A stretch of 64,000 bases of DNA, from contig JALJEE010003072.1 of assembly GCA_023231475.1 (NCBI GenBank), positions 1 to 64,000 on the forward strand, given 5' to 3'. Made by a program: the position numbers and the translations under genes. Of the stretch, positions 39,501 through 50,809 are shown piece after piece (the first letter of the stretch is position 1; every line of letters starts with the position of its first letter). Origin of the DNA: Seison nebaliae (Eukaryota > Rotifera > Pararotatoria > Seisonacea > Seisonidae). Under the pieces are notes generated by a model. That model searched no databases, had not been told where the DNA came from, and was given only the letters and a program-made list of their open reading frames with translations.

Positions 39501-40777
39501 TTCTCATTACATACAAATCAATCAATAAATTCCTTAACCAACATAGCCAATAACGATGTGCATATTGATGAAGAAATTATTGATAGAATCGTCAAATATT
39601 TCGCTTCTTCTCCAAATTCGGAAACCATATTCATATGGTATCCATTTCGGATGAATATTTGAAGGAAATGATACGTGTAGTAAATAACATCTTATTATCT
39701 ATTGTAACTTGCACTTGAACTGTCCATCTAAACTAATCTCTAATAAGATGCTAAAGATCTTCTATAAAATACATTCTGTGATTTGTGTCATGAAAAATAT
39801 TATTGGAGAGAAGGCGAGAAAGGGAACAGTTTTCATGAAACCAATTCAAACATTGATGACATATCGTGATTATTGATGAGAATGAAATTTGTAAATGATC
39901 CAACTGATCCAAATTGCTGAAATATAACGAAAGATAAATGAACGAAATAGATGGTGATTATTAAAAAAGAAATAAGAAAAAATTGAAATTTAAATGATAA
40001 TTTGATGTGGATGATTTGTAGATGATTATTTCATTCATTCATCATCATCAACAAAAATAACAATAATAGATTATTTGTGAGTCTGATAAAAGAAGTTTCT
40101 TTATATTTCAACATTTCTTCTTCCCACAAAAAAGTTCGTAATGATGAACATTTGGTTAGAGATTGAGTAACTGACACAGATCATTACTTAAATAAACGAA
40201 AATATTTTTACCTATCTCACATTCGTATATGGATATGATACGATTAAATGATGAGAGGAGATTCTCATTCAGCTGTTGAGGAAAAGGAAGAAGAAAGAAA
40301 ATATGATGCAACTAAAAATCAGAATGTAAATTGAATGGAACTGAATAAAAATAAATAAAATGAAATGTCTCAAAATGAAGTTGATAGTAGAGATATGATG
40401 AAGAATTATGTATATATGTGTTTATATATATATATATATGTGTGTGTATGTGTGTGTGTGTATACTTACAAATAAATAAATGGAACTAGTATGGACGGAA
40501 AGAATGAAATGGCCGAATGATGTGAGAAGAATAAACATAATTAGATAAGTTAACCTGTTTTATGGAAGTGAGGCGAATGAGATATGTTCGGTTGGAATTC
40601 ATGTTTCAAATAACCGAAATACGACATATCTTTCTGGTAATCGTTCTCCGCAACATTATCTGGTGAAGCGTTGTATAAATATCCGGAAGTATAGACGCGA
40701 GCTAAATCATAATGTGGAGCGATTTGTTGTGAAGCAGAAGAAGAGGATTCATGTTGATTTTGAAGTTTTAGTTGCGT
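36508..40777 (-). CDS. abLIM/UNC-115/dematin-type actin-binding protein, C-terminal part
   Basis: Exons: 40777-40555, 38195-37134, 37077-36986, 36941-36813, 36762-36679, 36621-36508. They give 1704 nt with all phases matching, ending in a stop. Seen: the last ~65 residues form a villin headpiece: YSYPQILQL, then MYLRNEDFFRLFEMHKSDF, then the terminal LPSWRRIEMKKLCALF that aligns with the F-actin-binding end of dematin and abLIM. The large second exon has PVHLSRFAEGAPPLP and DWPAPPYTP motifs and a charged helix, as in the central abLIM/dematin region. These proteins bind F-actin; UNC-115 acts in axon guidance. No LIM-domain exon was found upstream, so the gene is either dematin-like or its LIM exons lie outside what I could detect. 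A plausible further exon is at 41350-41212. Confidence 0.8.
39245..39273. repeat. GAA triplet microsatellite
   Basis: About nine AAG/GAA units in the long intron of the abLIM-like gene. Confidence 0.85.
40421..40463. repeat. TA/TG dinucleotide run
   Basis: A (TA)n tract passing into (TG)n, intronic in the abLIM-like gene. Confidence 0.85.
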
Positions 40778-41211
40778 CTACAAAAGTAAAAATGAAAAAT
40801 TATAGATGAAATTCATTCGAATAAATTATTGGAAGCATCAACATCAGATGAGAAGGGGAAAAAGAATAAATTTCTGAAATCTTCTGTCACACATTCTAAT
40901 CGGACACGAAGGGAAAGAGACACTCGATCGATAAGAGAAATTCGATAAGAAATGTTTCCCAGTCGATTTCCCCATCGTCGTTTGATGATGATAAAAGAAA
41001 AAAAGGTTTCAAAAGAAAAGATATAAAACTAATAAAAGATGATTTATTTTAAGCACTCTATCTGGTTATAGTATTTATTATTATACTAATTGTAATTGAG
41101 TCGATAAAAATTATTTATGATAAAGAAGAATTGCGAATGAAATGGATGTGCGAATGAAATGGAAGTTGATAGATCGGAAATCGAATTACCAATCCAACGA
41201 AAAATACTAAC

Positions 41212-41350
41212 AGATTTATATTTGAAAAATTTTTTCATGTCATTCTTATAGTTTTGTTTGGGAGTTCGATACATATCTCGATCCAACAAATTACATTGCT
41301 TAATTTTCTTTATCATTAAATGATGAAAAGACGACGCTATTTTCTTCCGA
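41212..41350 (-). CDS. Candidate upstream exon of the abLIM-like gene
   Basis: An open frame of 46 codons between a TTTCAG acceptor and a GTTAGT donor. It ends in phase 0, which suits the exon starting at 40777. Its product is basic (RKKIASSFHHLMIKKIKQ, then DRDMYRTPKQNY). It would need an upstream exon ending in phase 2, which I could not identify. It has no recognised domain. Confidence 0.35.
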
Positions 41351-44101
41351 CTGAAATTGAGACGAGTCGATAAATAATATTAGGAAGATGAAAGAAGTAA
41401 ATGATAACGATGATGAGAAGAAGGTTAATTGAACTATTCGATTTATTCCTTACTATCCCTTATCAATTCACAACCATGTGCTGTTGGTACTGCTGCCACT
41501 AATACTGCTGCTACTATTCCTATAATGACTGATGGACTGATGGGAGGTGAAGAGGAAAGTAGAAGAATATGTCAAAAATGATATGTGTTTTATTTTTATG
41601 TTGAACTTGTCTGAAAAAAAAGAAGTTTGTTTTTCTCTAAAAAAATGAAAGGAATTGAATTGCATCATTATCATTCATCTCCTCTTTTTCCCAACAAAAT
41701 GCAACAAACCAAAACGTAGAAAAAAGTTTTATTTGATATTGTGTTGCTTTGTTACTTTTTGCTGTTATTGTTATTGTTCTTGTTATTGATATTGGAATAA
41801 GGACGATGATAATTTTATAAAAGTGAAACTTTGTTGAAACTTTATTTCGAATATCTTCTTCTCAAAAAAACGATGTAAAAAGAAGTTGTCCTTTCTTCCC
41901 CCAATAAAATAGACGAAGAGAATTATTTGAAAAAAAAAAATCTTTTAAAATTATTAAACTGGAAAATAATATTAATTAATATATTTTAATTCGATTAAAA
42001 TTTATTATTATTCAACAAATGGAAAATATAAAAAAAAAAAAAAATTTAATAGAATTCAATGAGATTTTATGAAAAAAATTTGAATAAAAACATTTTCTTT
42101 TTGTTGTTGTAACTGAAGAAAGTGAAGGATGATTTTGACTGATAATGATTATTTTCAGAAGAGAGTTCCAATTGGAATAGAATAAACATATTTCCAAATC
42201 ATCTACGTATTCTGTTCTCGTAACATATCGCGCGTTAGAAATGATATTTGATATTGTTCAATGACGAAACAATGGAAGAAAATTGAATTTGGATGAAATG
42301 AAGAAGAAAGATTCTCTCATTGAGAAAGATGATTCGAAGTGTTTAATGTGAGGCGGGACGACGATGTTTAGAAGAAGAAAAAGATTTTTGGAGAATAAAT
42401 GAGAATAATTTCCTCCTCCCTTCCCCCCCGCTAAAAAAAAGAATAACGTTGTGTAAGAAGATTGAACTAATAAATTTGTGTAACGTTTATGGGTGAACAT
42501 CATTTCAAAGTCAGAAGATGGTGTGGTTAATATTTGTATGGAATCTCGATCATCGTCCCACACAACTGACGATGTGTTTAAAAAATATGAGAAATGAATT
42601 TTCCTATTCGACTGACTGACTAGGGAGAAATGGTGGAGCGAAAACAAATAAAATTTGAAGAATGACATCATATCATATCACCTTTATACCATCACCATGA
42701 TGATGATGAAATTCTCAATATTATCTATTTATACAGATATGTATAAGTCGACATATGATAAATAAATCTCAGTAACTTATCTCTCTGATTCAATTACACT
42801 TATCTATTTAATTGAATCTATCATTTTGATAAATTTTAAGAATCATCATGATGGTGATGAATATGTTAACATATGAGGAGAGAGGAAGAAGAAATGTGTT
42901 GATAAGGAATCAAGTTGATTTGTCACTTGTGTTTATGATTGGTCTCGTCCACAATTCTCGTTCTTTTGACGAGAAGATGAGATGAAGTTCATTTAGACAT
43001 TCTGTGCAGAAACATAAATTTCAGGAATACACAACGAATTGACATGACGTCGGGGAGAGGAGTAGAAGATTGAATAATAGTAGAAGAAAATGGAAACGTT
43101 TTCATATGTGGTTCATTCCACTCCCCCCCTTTTTTCCAATGAAAGAAGAAATGTTGAAGGTAATTTATTTCATAACAAAAAAAAAAAGAAAAAAGTCGAT
43201 ACGATGTTAATGGAAAGAATGATAATTTATGGGAAGATGAATAGTTGATAATTGAGTAATACAACTAAAGAAGAATTCCATCCCTTCATAAACTTAAACG
43301 ATAAGGAGGTTAACTTCATTTGTCTGTTCAACCTAAAACTTTGCATTGGAGTGTCCAGAAGTGTTTCCAGTGACGTAATTGGGAATGGAAATGAATAATG
43401 ATGAATCCCAATAACATATTCATCCACGAACAAACAATGCAAAAACGGAACAATAAGATAATCAAAGGTAATCGTCGAAAAACATTTTTATATTTCTCTT
43501 CTCTTACACTCTCTTATCGTAATTGGGTGATAGTGAAGGTAACGAATGAAAAATGGGAAGAAATCGATGGTCAAATTCAACAATTCCCTCCCTTCTATTC
43601 TCTCCCAGAGAGTAATTTGTTGGAAGAATTTCCTTCCACTCTTCTTATATCCATGATATTTCGATTTGATCTTTCTTTTCTACATTATTTCCTAAAACAT
43701 ATTTTAGCAATATCTTCATCAATTTAATTGGATGTTATATTTTTTTTTTTTTATTAAGACGCTGAATGCCCATAAGATAAAGCGTTATATAGAAAAAAAA
43801 GTTGGAGGAAAGGAAAACATTAACAGGATAGGAAGAGAAGATCAAATGAGAAATCATTTCAATCAATCATCGGAAACTGCCGATCTTATTATTCAATCAC
43901 GATATTGAATCCAATCGATAATGATGGGTAATTGAGAAAAAGAAAATTTCAATCCAACTCTTTCACCTCACTCATTCGGGAATGTATATGAGATGGGAAA
44001 TATAATAATATTGTGATGGTGATGATTATGATACTGATCATACCAATACACACTCATAACAACAATATGATTAATAATAATAATAATAATAGTCAACTAC
44101 C

Positions 44102-44120
44102 TAGGTAGGTAGGTAGGTAG
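44102..44120. repeat. TAGG tetranucleotide microsatellite
   Basis: About five TAGG units, next to an AAT triplet run. Confidence 0.85.
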
Positions 44121-44952
44121 TTAAGTTGGCTAGTCAGAAATTAGTTTAAAAAAGAATTTAATTGATGATGATGTAAATAATAATAGTAAGAGAAATGTGA
44201 CCTTCGTCTTGTCAATTGGAACTGGCAGGAAAAGCGAAATACTAGAACGACAACGTTCAAAAGAAATGTTCCACGTTATTATTATTCCATTCACCCAAAC
44301 TATTTAGAGTTTCCACTAGAGTTAGAGAGATGGAAATATTTGTTCAATATATAAAAAATGAACTGATTGATGATAATAAATATTCGTTAACATTCGCCCT
44401 TTCTTATCATCATCATCCTCATTCATTTCCATAAAAAAAAATGGAGGAACCTTCAGAAAAAAGTTGATTCGATTTGACAAATAAAAAAGTCCATTCGATT
44501 TGACAAATAGAAAAATGTTTTCCTCCTTCTCTCAGTCTCCTTCACATTATCACCACCACCACCATCATCCAACAACAACAATTAATATAATTTATTATTC
44601 ACAATCGAGAACATGTAGAGCTGAATATATTGAGCAACTTCATTCTCTTACGTAAAAATAGCTGTTCTCCTTCTTCCAATATTCCTAATTATGTAAAACG
44701 CATATCCGTCATTCGACCAATTGAATGACCAAATGGAGATGATATCGCCATCATTCCCCCAATAGACACATAGAAACACACACGCGAAATAAACACATAT
44801 AAATAGGGAGGAGGAAGGACATCGCAACAGATCGAAAGAAGACGAAAATTCCTTTTCATTTTACATAAACATTTTTATTGCTTTTAACCTTTATGTCGAA
44901 AATAAATTTTAGACGAAAATTATGTAAGTGAAGTCTGATTAGAAAAAGAAGC

Positions 44953-45052
44953 AGTCCATATAAATCTCATGAATTTTCCATAAAAATTTTAAGTGGAAGA
45001 AAAAGTCAACTTCGTCTTCATCGAACTCACTGGGTAATCGGGGAAAAAATGT
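44953..45052. repeat. Dispersed ~100-bp duplicate, copy 1
   Basis: About 90% identical to 47047-47144, in the same orientation and 2.1 kb away. It shares CCATATAAATCTCATGAATT and AGTGGAAGAAAAAGTCA with that copy, as well as CGAACTCACTGGGTA. It is not low complexity. Confidence 0.8.
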
Positions 45053-46374
45053 TTGAATTGAAATGGAAAGTAATTTAATGAAAATTTAAATGATAATTTA
45101 ATATAAAAAATAAATTTAATTATTTTTCATAACTGTTATGAGAGTGACTGTGTAAATGTATTTGGTGTGAAAATGGAACGGAATACAATTGGAATAATTA
45201 CGTCCGTGAAAATGATTCAATGAATTTATGGGATGATAGTTATGGAGATAAAATGACGTTAACAATTGTTTTTGTGGAAGTCGATGCAGGAAATATCAAC
45301 CGAAATAAATGGACAAGTTAAATATAGAATTTGGGAGAATATGGAACGAGTCTCCTCCTTCTACTTCTCTACACACACACACACACAAACACAACCATAT
45401 TTATTTGTGATAATGATAAATGAGTTTGAAACGAATAATTCTTTGTAAATTTGTAAGTCGGCCCAAAACTCATTTATATACATTCCGGGAACTAATGTTC
45501 TAATATAATTGACAGTAGATTCATTTCAAATTCAAATTATTCCCAATTACAATTGATTTCCAATAGGTTTGGGGAGAATGTTGGAGGGAGTAACATCGTC
45601 TACCTGCCAAATAATTATCTTATTCGATAAGAGACATCTATCTTAATTCATCAGATTTGAAGCTAATTGTTGATTCATATATTGCTTACAAAACATGTAA
45701 AAGGAAAAAGAATTGATGGGAGAAGAAGAATTAAAGTGAATTTTATATCATTGATCTCTCTGTTTTGTGAGCAAATTTGAAAATTACCATTAAAGAAAAT
45801 GAGAAGAACTATCGTTTAGACAAGAAAATATGAGAGACAAAAGTTGTTTGGAAGACAACAATCAAGATCATTGAATGAAATGATAAATTAATCACAACAA
45901 CTATGAATAATCAAGTCCATTTTGTCTTCGTTTGTGAGAATGGAGTAGTAGAGAAAAGAAACGGAATATGAAATGAAACCGTTTTACAAATCTCGTCTCT
46001 ATTTCTCTCGTTTCTCTCGTTTCTCTATCAGATTTCCAGAAGGAATAGTTTAGAATGTTGTCAGAAGGAAAATGGAAAAATTATTCCAATATATTCAACA
46101 ACAACAACAACAACGATTATTATTAGAGTTAAATAACCAAAAATTATTTAAGTATTAGTAGTAGTTGACGGGGGGGGAGTGTTGATGACAAGAAGAAGAG
46201 AAGAGATTGGCCTTCAAACAAATTGTTTGTATCGTAATAAAAATTTAGTATTGATAAGAGGAAAGGAAGAATGATGCACTCAAAGAGAAGAGATAGAAGA
46301 GAAGATGTGTGACAATGGAGAGAATGTTGATGAGATGAAAGCAACAGCAATAGAATTAATGATTTGATAATAAC

Positions 46375-46584
46375 TTGCGTCGATTCATATCCATTCTTCT
46401 TTCGGATATTAGATGTAGTTAATGGATTTTCATTGAGTATAGGATTTGAGATGGTCATCAAAGAATTATCGAAATAATCATTTCGCCATTCTGCAAAATT
46501 GGGGAATCGGTGACAGTTCGCGTATCGGTTCGGTGTCTTCTCAATCATTTTCTCCTTTTCCATTTCCCTTCTCGAGAGTCGATA
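46375..46584 (-). CDS. Orphan candidate exon (70 codons)
   Basis: An open frame bounded by a CTAATTGCAG acceptor and a GTTATT donor, phase 0 at both ends. The product is charged (YRLSRREMEKEKMIEK, then NCHRFPNFAEWRNDYFDN). Codon use with CGA for Arg resembles neighbouring genes. It could be joined to the candidate exon at 47721-47608 (both phase 0). The gene it belongs to is unknown; a plus-strand frame across the same bases (46446-46691) looks weaker. Confidence 0.35.
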
Positions 46585-47046
46585 CTGCAATTAGTTCTTG
46601 CAAGGAAAATCACGTCGTAACCGTTCCCAATAATAGAGAATGGAACAATTCGTTAAGATCTACTAGAATTCCGTTGACTAATTATCGATAGAGAAAAGCT
46701 TCCAATTCAATTAGTGACACTGCTCCACCAACCAGGAAAGAGTGAAAGAAGGAAAGAAATTTATGAGGATGAAATTATAAAGACGAATGACAAATCATTA
46801 TTAATTAGCCGTAGTAGAACTTTTGCATTTTATTCAAAATTACCAATTATATGCGTATGTACACACACATTTAAAACACGAATAAATAAACACCTATAAC
46901 AAGTACTTTCTTTACACACACACACATGCACAGACACAATTACACATAATACAGATATATTTATTTAATCATTGATAAAGAACAATAAGAGCAATGCATT
47001 CGAAAGATTGTTTTCTCTTCCTTCCTATTATTATTTCCATCTGATA

Positions 47047-47144
47047 CAATGTGTCCATATAAATCTCATGAATTTCCCATAAAAGGTTTAAGTGGAAGAA
47101 AAAGTCAGCTTCGTCTTTATCGAACTCACTGGGTATCGAGGAAA
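47047..47144. repeat. Dispersed ~100-bp duplicate, copy 2
   Basis: Counterpart of 44953-45052. On the minus strand both copies have a pyrimidine tract and a CCCAG acceptor-like end followed by TGAG. On the plus strand both have an open frame ending at a GTA donor-like site. Neither reading is established. Confidence 0.8.
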
Positions 47145-47607
47145 AGAAGAAACAGAAGTTACATATAAAATATAATTTCAATTAAATGTTACTCTGGGAA
47201 AAAGAATTACACGAACACAGAAACACACGTACAAACCGAGTAGTAGGAAAGGAAAGTATTGACATAAAAAACTTTTGTATATTCTCCTTTGGTAAAACGG
47301 ATATAGAAGGGAACCGTATTCTATTTTGATGGGAAATAAAGCATAGCATAACATATTATACTACTGTAATCATTCCAATTGTTTTTTCTTCTATGTAAAT
47401 ATAGATCGAATATATGTATATATATATATATGTGTATATGTCGAACATTTTTTGTTTTTTTTATTTCTTCTCCCAACTCCTTTCTCATTATCGGAATTAA
47501 TGTAATATGTTGTTCGCTTCTCTATCTCATTAATGATATTTCCGCAATTTTATCATTTTCCAAAAATTATCTTAACAACTTCCTTTACTCCGATATGATC
47601 GTCTAAC

Positions 47608-47721
47608 CAAATCAATGACTATCCAGAAAGAACGATTCTTCTTCTCAACCCTTCTGAGATTTTCGGGCGATATGAAACCACTTCCCGTCTCCACATCTTC
47701 AGATATTTCCAGCGGAATCCA
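47608..47721 (-). CDS. Orphan candidate exon (38 codons)
   Basis: A 114-nt open frame with a GTTAGA donor, phase 0 at both ends (WIPLEISEDVETGSGFIS, then PENLRRVEKKNRSFW). It looks protein-coding but matches no family I know. The acceptor (AATAATAAG) is weak. Confidence 0.3.
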
Positions 47722-47817
47722 CTTATTATTCAAATGAAATTTATTGAAAAAGTTTTAAAAAATGAAATTGTTTGAAATTAGTATATGGAATGTGGAATAC
47801 AATTTGTTGTTCATTCG

Positions 47818-48350
47818 TTAGAAAAGAATATCTCTTCTAAAGAAACAAGTGAGTGTCAATGAGATTATAGTCAAGATTAAGGAAGATTTCGTTGTGTTCG
47901 AATTCAACTGAAATTATTATTTTAGTCGTTCAAAAATTAAAGAAGGAGTAACAGTTACATAATAATTACATCGATCTCCTTCGCAACATTCTACGCACAG
48001 CGAATCATAATATCGATGTCGAGTACAAATGGAGGCGGTCATTTCAATACTTTGACGACAATTCGGTTTTGTATCACACGCTTTCGTAATATAATGGCGT
48101 CGTTCATTTTGTGGTGAGAATTCTTGAGGTACTAAATATGAGATGAATGAAAAGGTACTCAAATTAAATACTAACATGTCCAACTGACGAACGAAGCACA
48201 AACATCTTCTCCTTCGTTGCATTGCTTCACCGTTTTCTTACATTTATCATCATTACCCTCCTGCTCTTCACAGATATAACATTCTAGTGAATCCAAAATT
48301 TTACAACAACTTATGACAACCAATAAGGCGAATGGGAAGGCGACGTTCAT
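47818..48350 (-). CDS. Ly6/uPAR-type secreted protein, paralogue 1 (145 aa)
   Basis: Exons: 48350-48176, 48131-47959, 47907-47818 (438 nt). The ATG at 48350 begins a signal peptide (FPFALLVVISCC). The mature part starts LECYICEE and carries the Cys spacing of three-finger domains, ending ECCEGDRCN, where CC-x4-CN is the family's hallmark. The last exon encodes a Ser/Thr-rich then hydrophobic tail (SSLILTIISLTLTCFF) that fits a GPI-attachment signal. In the family such proteins sit on the outer membrane and modulate receptors or channels; no specific partner can be inferred. It lies in tandem with the paralogue 310 bp upstream. Confidence 0.75.
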
Positions 48351-48659
48351 TTTCAGAATAAGTTCATTCAAAAAACAAATAATAATTCTTTATCGAACAA
48401 GCCTCAAATTTGAAAGTCCGCCAAAACTCATTTTTAAATCTCACAATATATTTTAAATTCTTTCAAAATCAATCTATTTAGGCATTTTCAAAAGTATTAT
48501 GTTCCATTTTAAGTGATTATAACTATAAAATTTATAGTTTCCTCATTTCTATGAATGAGAATTATCAAAAAGAGATTTTATTTGAAGTTGAAGTCGAAAA
48601 AATGGAATGTATCAGAAGATTAAAACAATTAAATTAATATCATGTCTCGTCATTATTAA

Positions 48660-49271
48660 TTACAAAGAAACACCAGACATTTTTTGGGAACTGATAACGA
48701 TAAAAGCCAAAATCGATATTATAACAAAGTTCCCAGATAAACTCGAAGCTTTCAACTAAAAATTAAGAATGAAGAAAAAGTTTGAAAGAAATGGAAACTC
48801 TCACATTGAGATTGCATTCATCACCCGAACAACAATCGACATAAATACGATCATAATTACGATTTCGACGACTAATAATTTCGAAACGATCTCTCATTTT
48901 TTCGCAATCTACTTTTGTCCCACATGACTTCGTCACATAATAACTACGTTCCCCTCGAATTGAATTGGGACGGACTAAAGTTTAAAAATTTAATTACGAA
49001 AAGAAGTTTAGAAGAATAAGAAAAATAACTTTTCCATTCGACTACTGAGAGACAAGTATCTTGTTCAATTGCACAAGATTTTGGAGCGATTCTGCAAGTT
49101 CGCTTTGTATATTGATTAGTTATGGTGAATACTTCATTGTCGCACGTATAGCACTCAAGTGAAAATGCCAAATTAATTGATGACGCTAAATGAGAAAAGA
49201 ATTTATTTAAAAGAATGAAATTCTTCAAATCAATAATAACAAATGAAGATGATGGTGAAAAGAATGGACAT
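48660..49271 (-). CDS. Ly6/uPAR-type secreted protein, paralogue 2 (150 aa)
   Basis: Exons: 49271-49241, 49185-49030, 48974-48805, 48755-48660 (453 nt). The tiny first exon gives a signal peptide that is completed in exon 2 (MSILFTIIFI, then NLAFSLECYTCD). The three-finger Cys pattern ends VDCCSGDECN. The last exon is hydrophobic (GNFVIISILAFIVISS), a likely GPI signal. The junctions after the mid-domain Trp and after the terminal Cys-Asn motif fall at the same places as in paralogue 1, which supports both models and a tandem duplication. Sequence outside the cysteines has diverged strongly. Confidence 0.75.
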
Positions 49272-50053
49272 TGTTGAAAATTAGAATTAAGATAATTTAC
49301 ATTAAGCTTAAATTCAACCAATAATCCAAATACCTTTTATTTAATTTTTTTTGTGCAGGTATGGCATGTAAGGAATGGTAAGGCCATACGATTAACGTAT
49401 AATCCTTTTGGGGTTCGAAAAAGCGTTCGGAAATACGAATTTTAATTAGTGAAACATACTATTATGAGCAAGCACTAAGGTCTATAGGTGGAAAAATTAT
49501 GAAAATTGATATATAAAAAGAACATATATAATATATGACTAGAACCGTTTCCGAAAGTATTAGGTATTGAGTCTTTTGGGCATAAGGATCCACACATTCC
49601 TCCATTTGTTTGGTTTATTATCATTCATTAGAAAGATTATTTTATTGAAACCTCTTCTTTGTTGCTTTTGTTAAAATTTAAAATTTTATCTCCAACTTTT
49701 TAAATTAAAACTTAAATATCTGTTGTCATAGCCTGAAATTTAAAATTCTGAGAACATGACGATGTTCAGAATTAAAAACTAATCTAGTAAATGTAACGAA
49801 TCGCATGCCGATCTCTCTTAGGACTACAAAACTGTGGGTATTTTACACAGTATTGAAGAAGAACCTGATTATCAATTTCTTTATTATTAAAAATTCAAAA
49901 TTATAACAACAATTACCTTATATCTATTATCAATAAATATTAATCAATACAATCAATTTATCATCAAATTGTCAAAAATTCAAAGGACATACAAAATCAT
50001 CCTTTCAATATACAATATTTTTGAATATTCACAATTCTCAATTATTAACTAAA
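49272..50053. other. Left flank of the accessory island
   Basis: About 0.8 kb. It has a T-rich run ending TTTTTTTTGTGCAGG and a tRNA-like sequence at ~49362-49432, then AT-rich sequence with no gene. Confidence 0.4.
49362..49432 (+). pseudogene. Degenerate tRNA-like sequence (tRNA relic or SINE head)
   Basis: Seen: a D-arm-like GTAAGGAATGGTAAGGC, an anticodon-stem-like ATAC/GTAT pair and a B-box-like GGGGTTCGAA in the correct order and spacing for a tRNA. The acceptor stem and T stem do not pair and U33 is lost, so it is not a working tRNA. It may be the Pol III promoter part of a SINE. Confidence 0.35.
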
Positions 50054-50798
50054 ATGTCTCTATCACCGAAAGATGAATTTGATTCAGATGACATTGGATT
50101 GGAGAATGGACAAGGTAGTAACGCTTATGAATTTGAATTAAACACCAATGAAGATGGAGGAGTGAATAATATTCCGAGCAATGACGATAATTCGAATAAT
50201 CAATTCGTACATGGGTTTGATGATAAAATGAAACTAACAGATGGACAAAAGCATGCTAGAGAAGAGTATCTTGCAATGAAAGATGATGCTCGTCAAAATC
50301 AACATAATCCAGATGCACCATTGATCGAAGGAGATCATGCAGGTCTCAGTTTAAAGAGTTTTTATCGATTCGTTAAAGGATTCGAGACGGCAGCCGCAGC
50401 AGATGTGAAATTAAGTGCGGTTTATACAAAATTTGTTAATGACAACAAATGGACTGATCAAATCATTAAAGTAGTAAAAATATGAAGAATTATACAGATG
50501 ATGATGATAAATTCATCGAAGATGTTAGGAATATTCATCATCAAAATAATCAAGGGAATCGTCATAAAAAAATGGCAAGTCGCATGGTTCAAGGAGTGAC
50601 TGAATCAGCGAATATTAATAATCCAGATAAAGAAGAAAAAAGGCATTATTGGCTAATAATTCTAACTTGGTCGATCTTTTTATAAAAGAGCAAGATGGAA
50701 AAGATCTTCCGATAGTTCCTGGACAAACATTTACTACATTGAATCATCAGCTAGCAGTTCAAAATGAATTATTATCGTCTAAACCTCCCAAGCAATAA
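50054..50798 (+). pseudogene. Acidic protein ORF broken by frameshifts (virus- or element-like)
   Basis: The first frame runs 50054-50485, is strongly acidic at its N-terminus (KDEFDSDDIGLENG) and ends KVVKI. The sense frame then shifts to 50482-50685 and again to ~50650-50798, each continuing protein-like sequence (KKMASRMVQGVTES; DLPIVPGQTFTTLNHQLAVQ). The overlaps suggest one ancestral protein of ~250 residues disabled by two indels. An acidic, disordered N-terminus resembles viral phosphoproteins, but I cannot assign a family. It shares strand and spacing with the next two frames. Confidence 0.45.
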
Positions 50799-50809
50799 CT
50801 GACAAAGCA

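Larger units (their letters stand above)
38196..40554. other. Intron of the abLIM-like gene
   Basis: A 2.36-kb intron (donor GTTAAC, acceptor TTTCTAG on the minus strand). It contains AAT triplets at ~38382-38402, GAA triplets at ~38600-38623 and ~39245-39273, GAAT repeats at ~39393-39412 and a TA/TG run at ~40421-40463. No nested gene is seen. Confidence 0.55.
41351..46374. other. Long intron or intergenic stretch
   Basis: About 5 kb, A/T-rich, full of simple repeats: AAT at ~44065-44091, TAGG at ~44102-44120, CA at ~45370-45390, CAA at ~46097-46115. A minus-strand frame at 42565-42468 (VWDDDRDSIQILTTPSSDF) has splice-like ends but incompatible phase. One copy of a ~100-bp duplicated segment is at ~44953-45052. 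No complete gene is supported. Confidence 0.4.

Noticed and set aside
42468-42565. Minus-strand frame with splice-like ends (VWDDDRDSIQILTT)
   Set aside because: Its phases fit neither the upstream nor the downstream candidate exons, so it cannot be placed in a gene.
42691-42866. Possible inverted repeat of CATCACCATGATG type
   Set aside because: The arms are imperfect and made of CAT/ATG triplets, so pairing is expected by composition.
44953-45052. Reading the duplicated segment as a plus-strand neuropeptide or conserved exon
   Set aside because: There is no start, signal peptide or acceptor at a comparable place in both copies; kept only as an unexplained duplication.
46446-46691. Plus-strand frame over the orphan minus exon
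   Set aside because: Codon use and splice ends favour the minus-strand reading.
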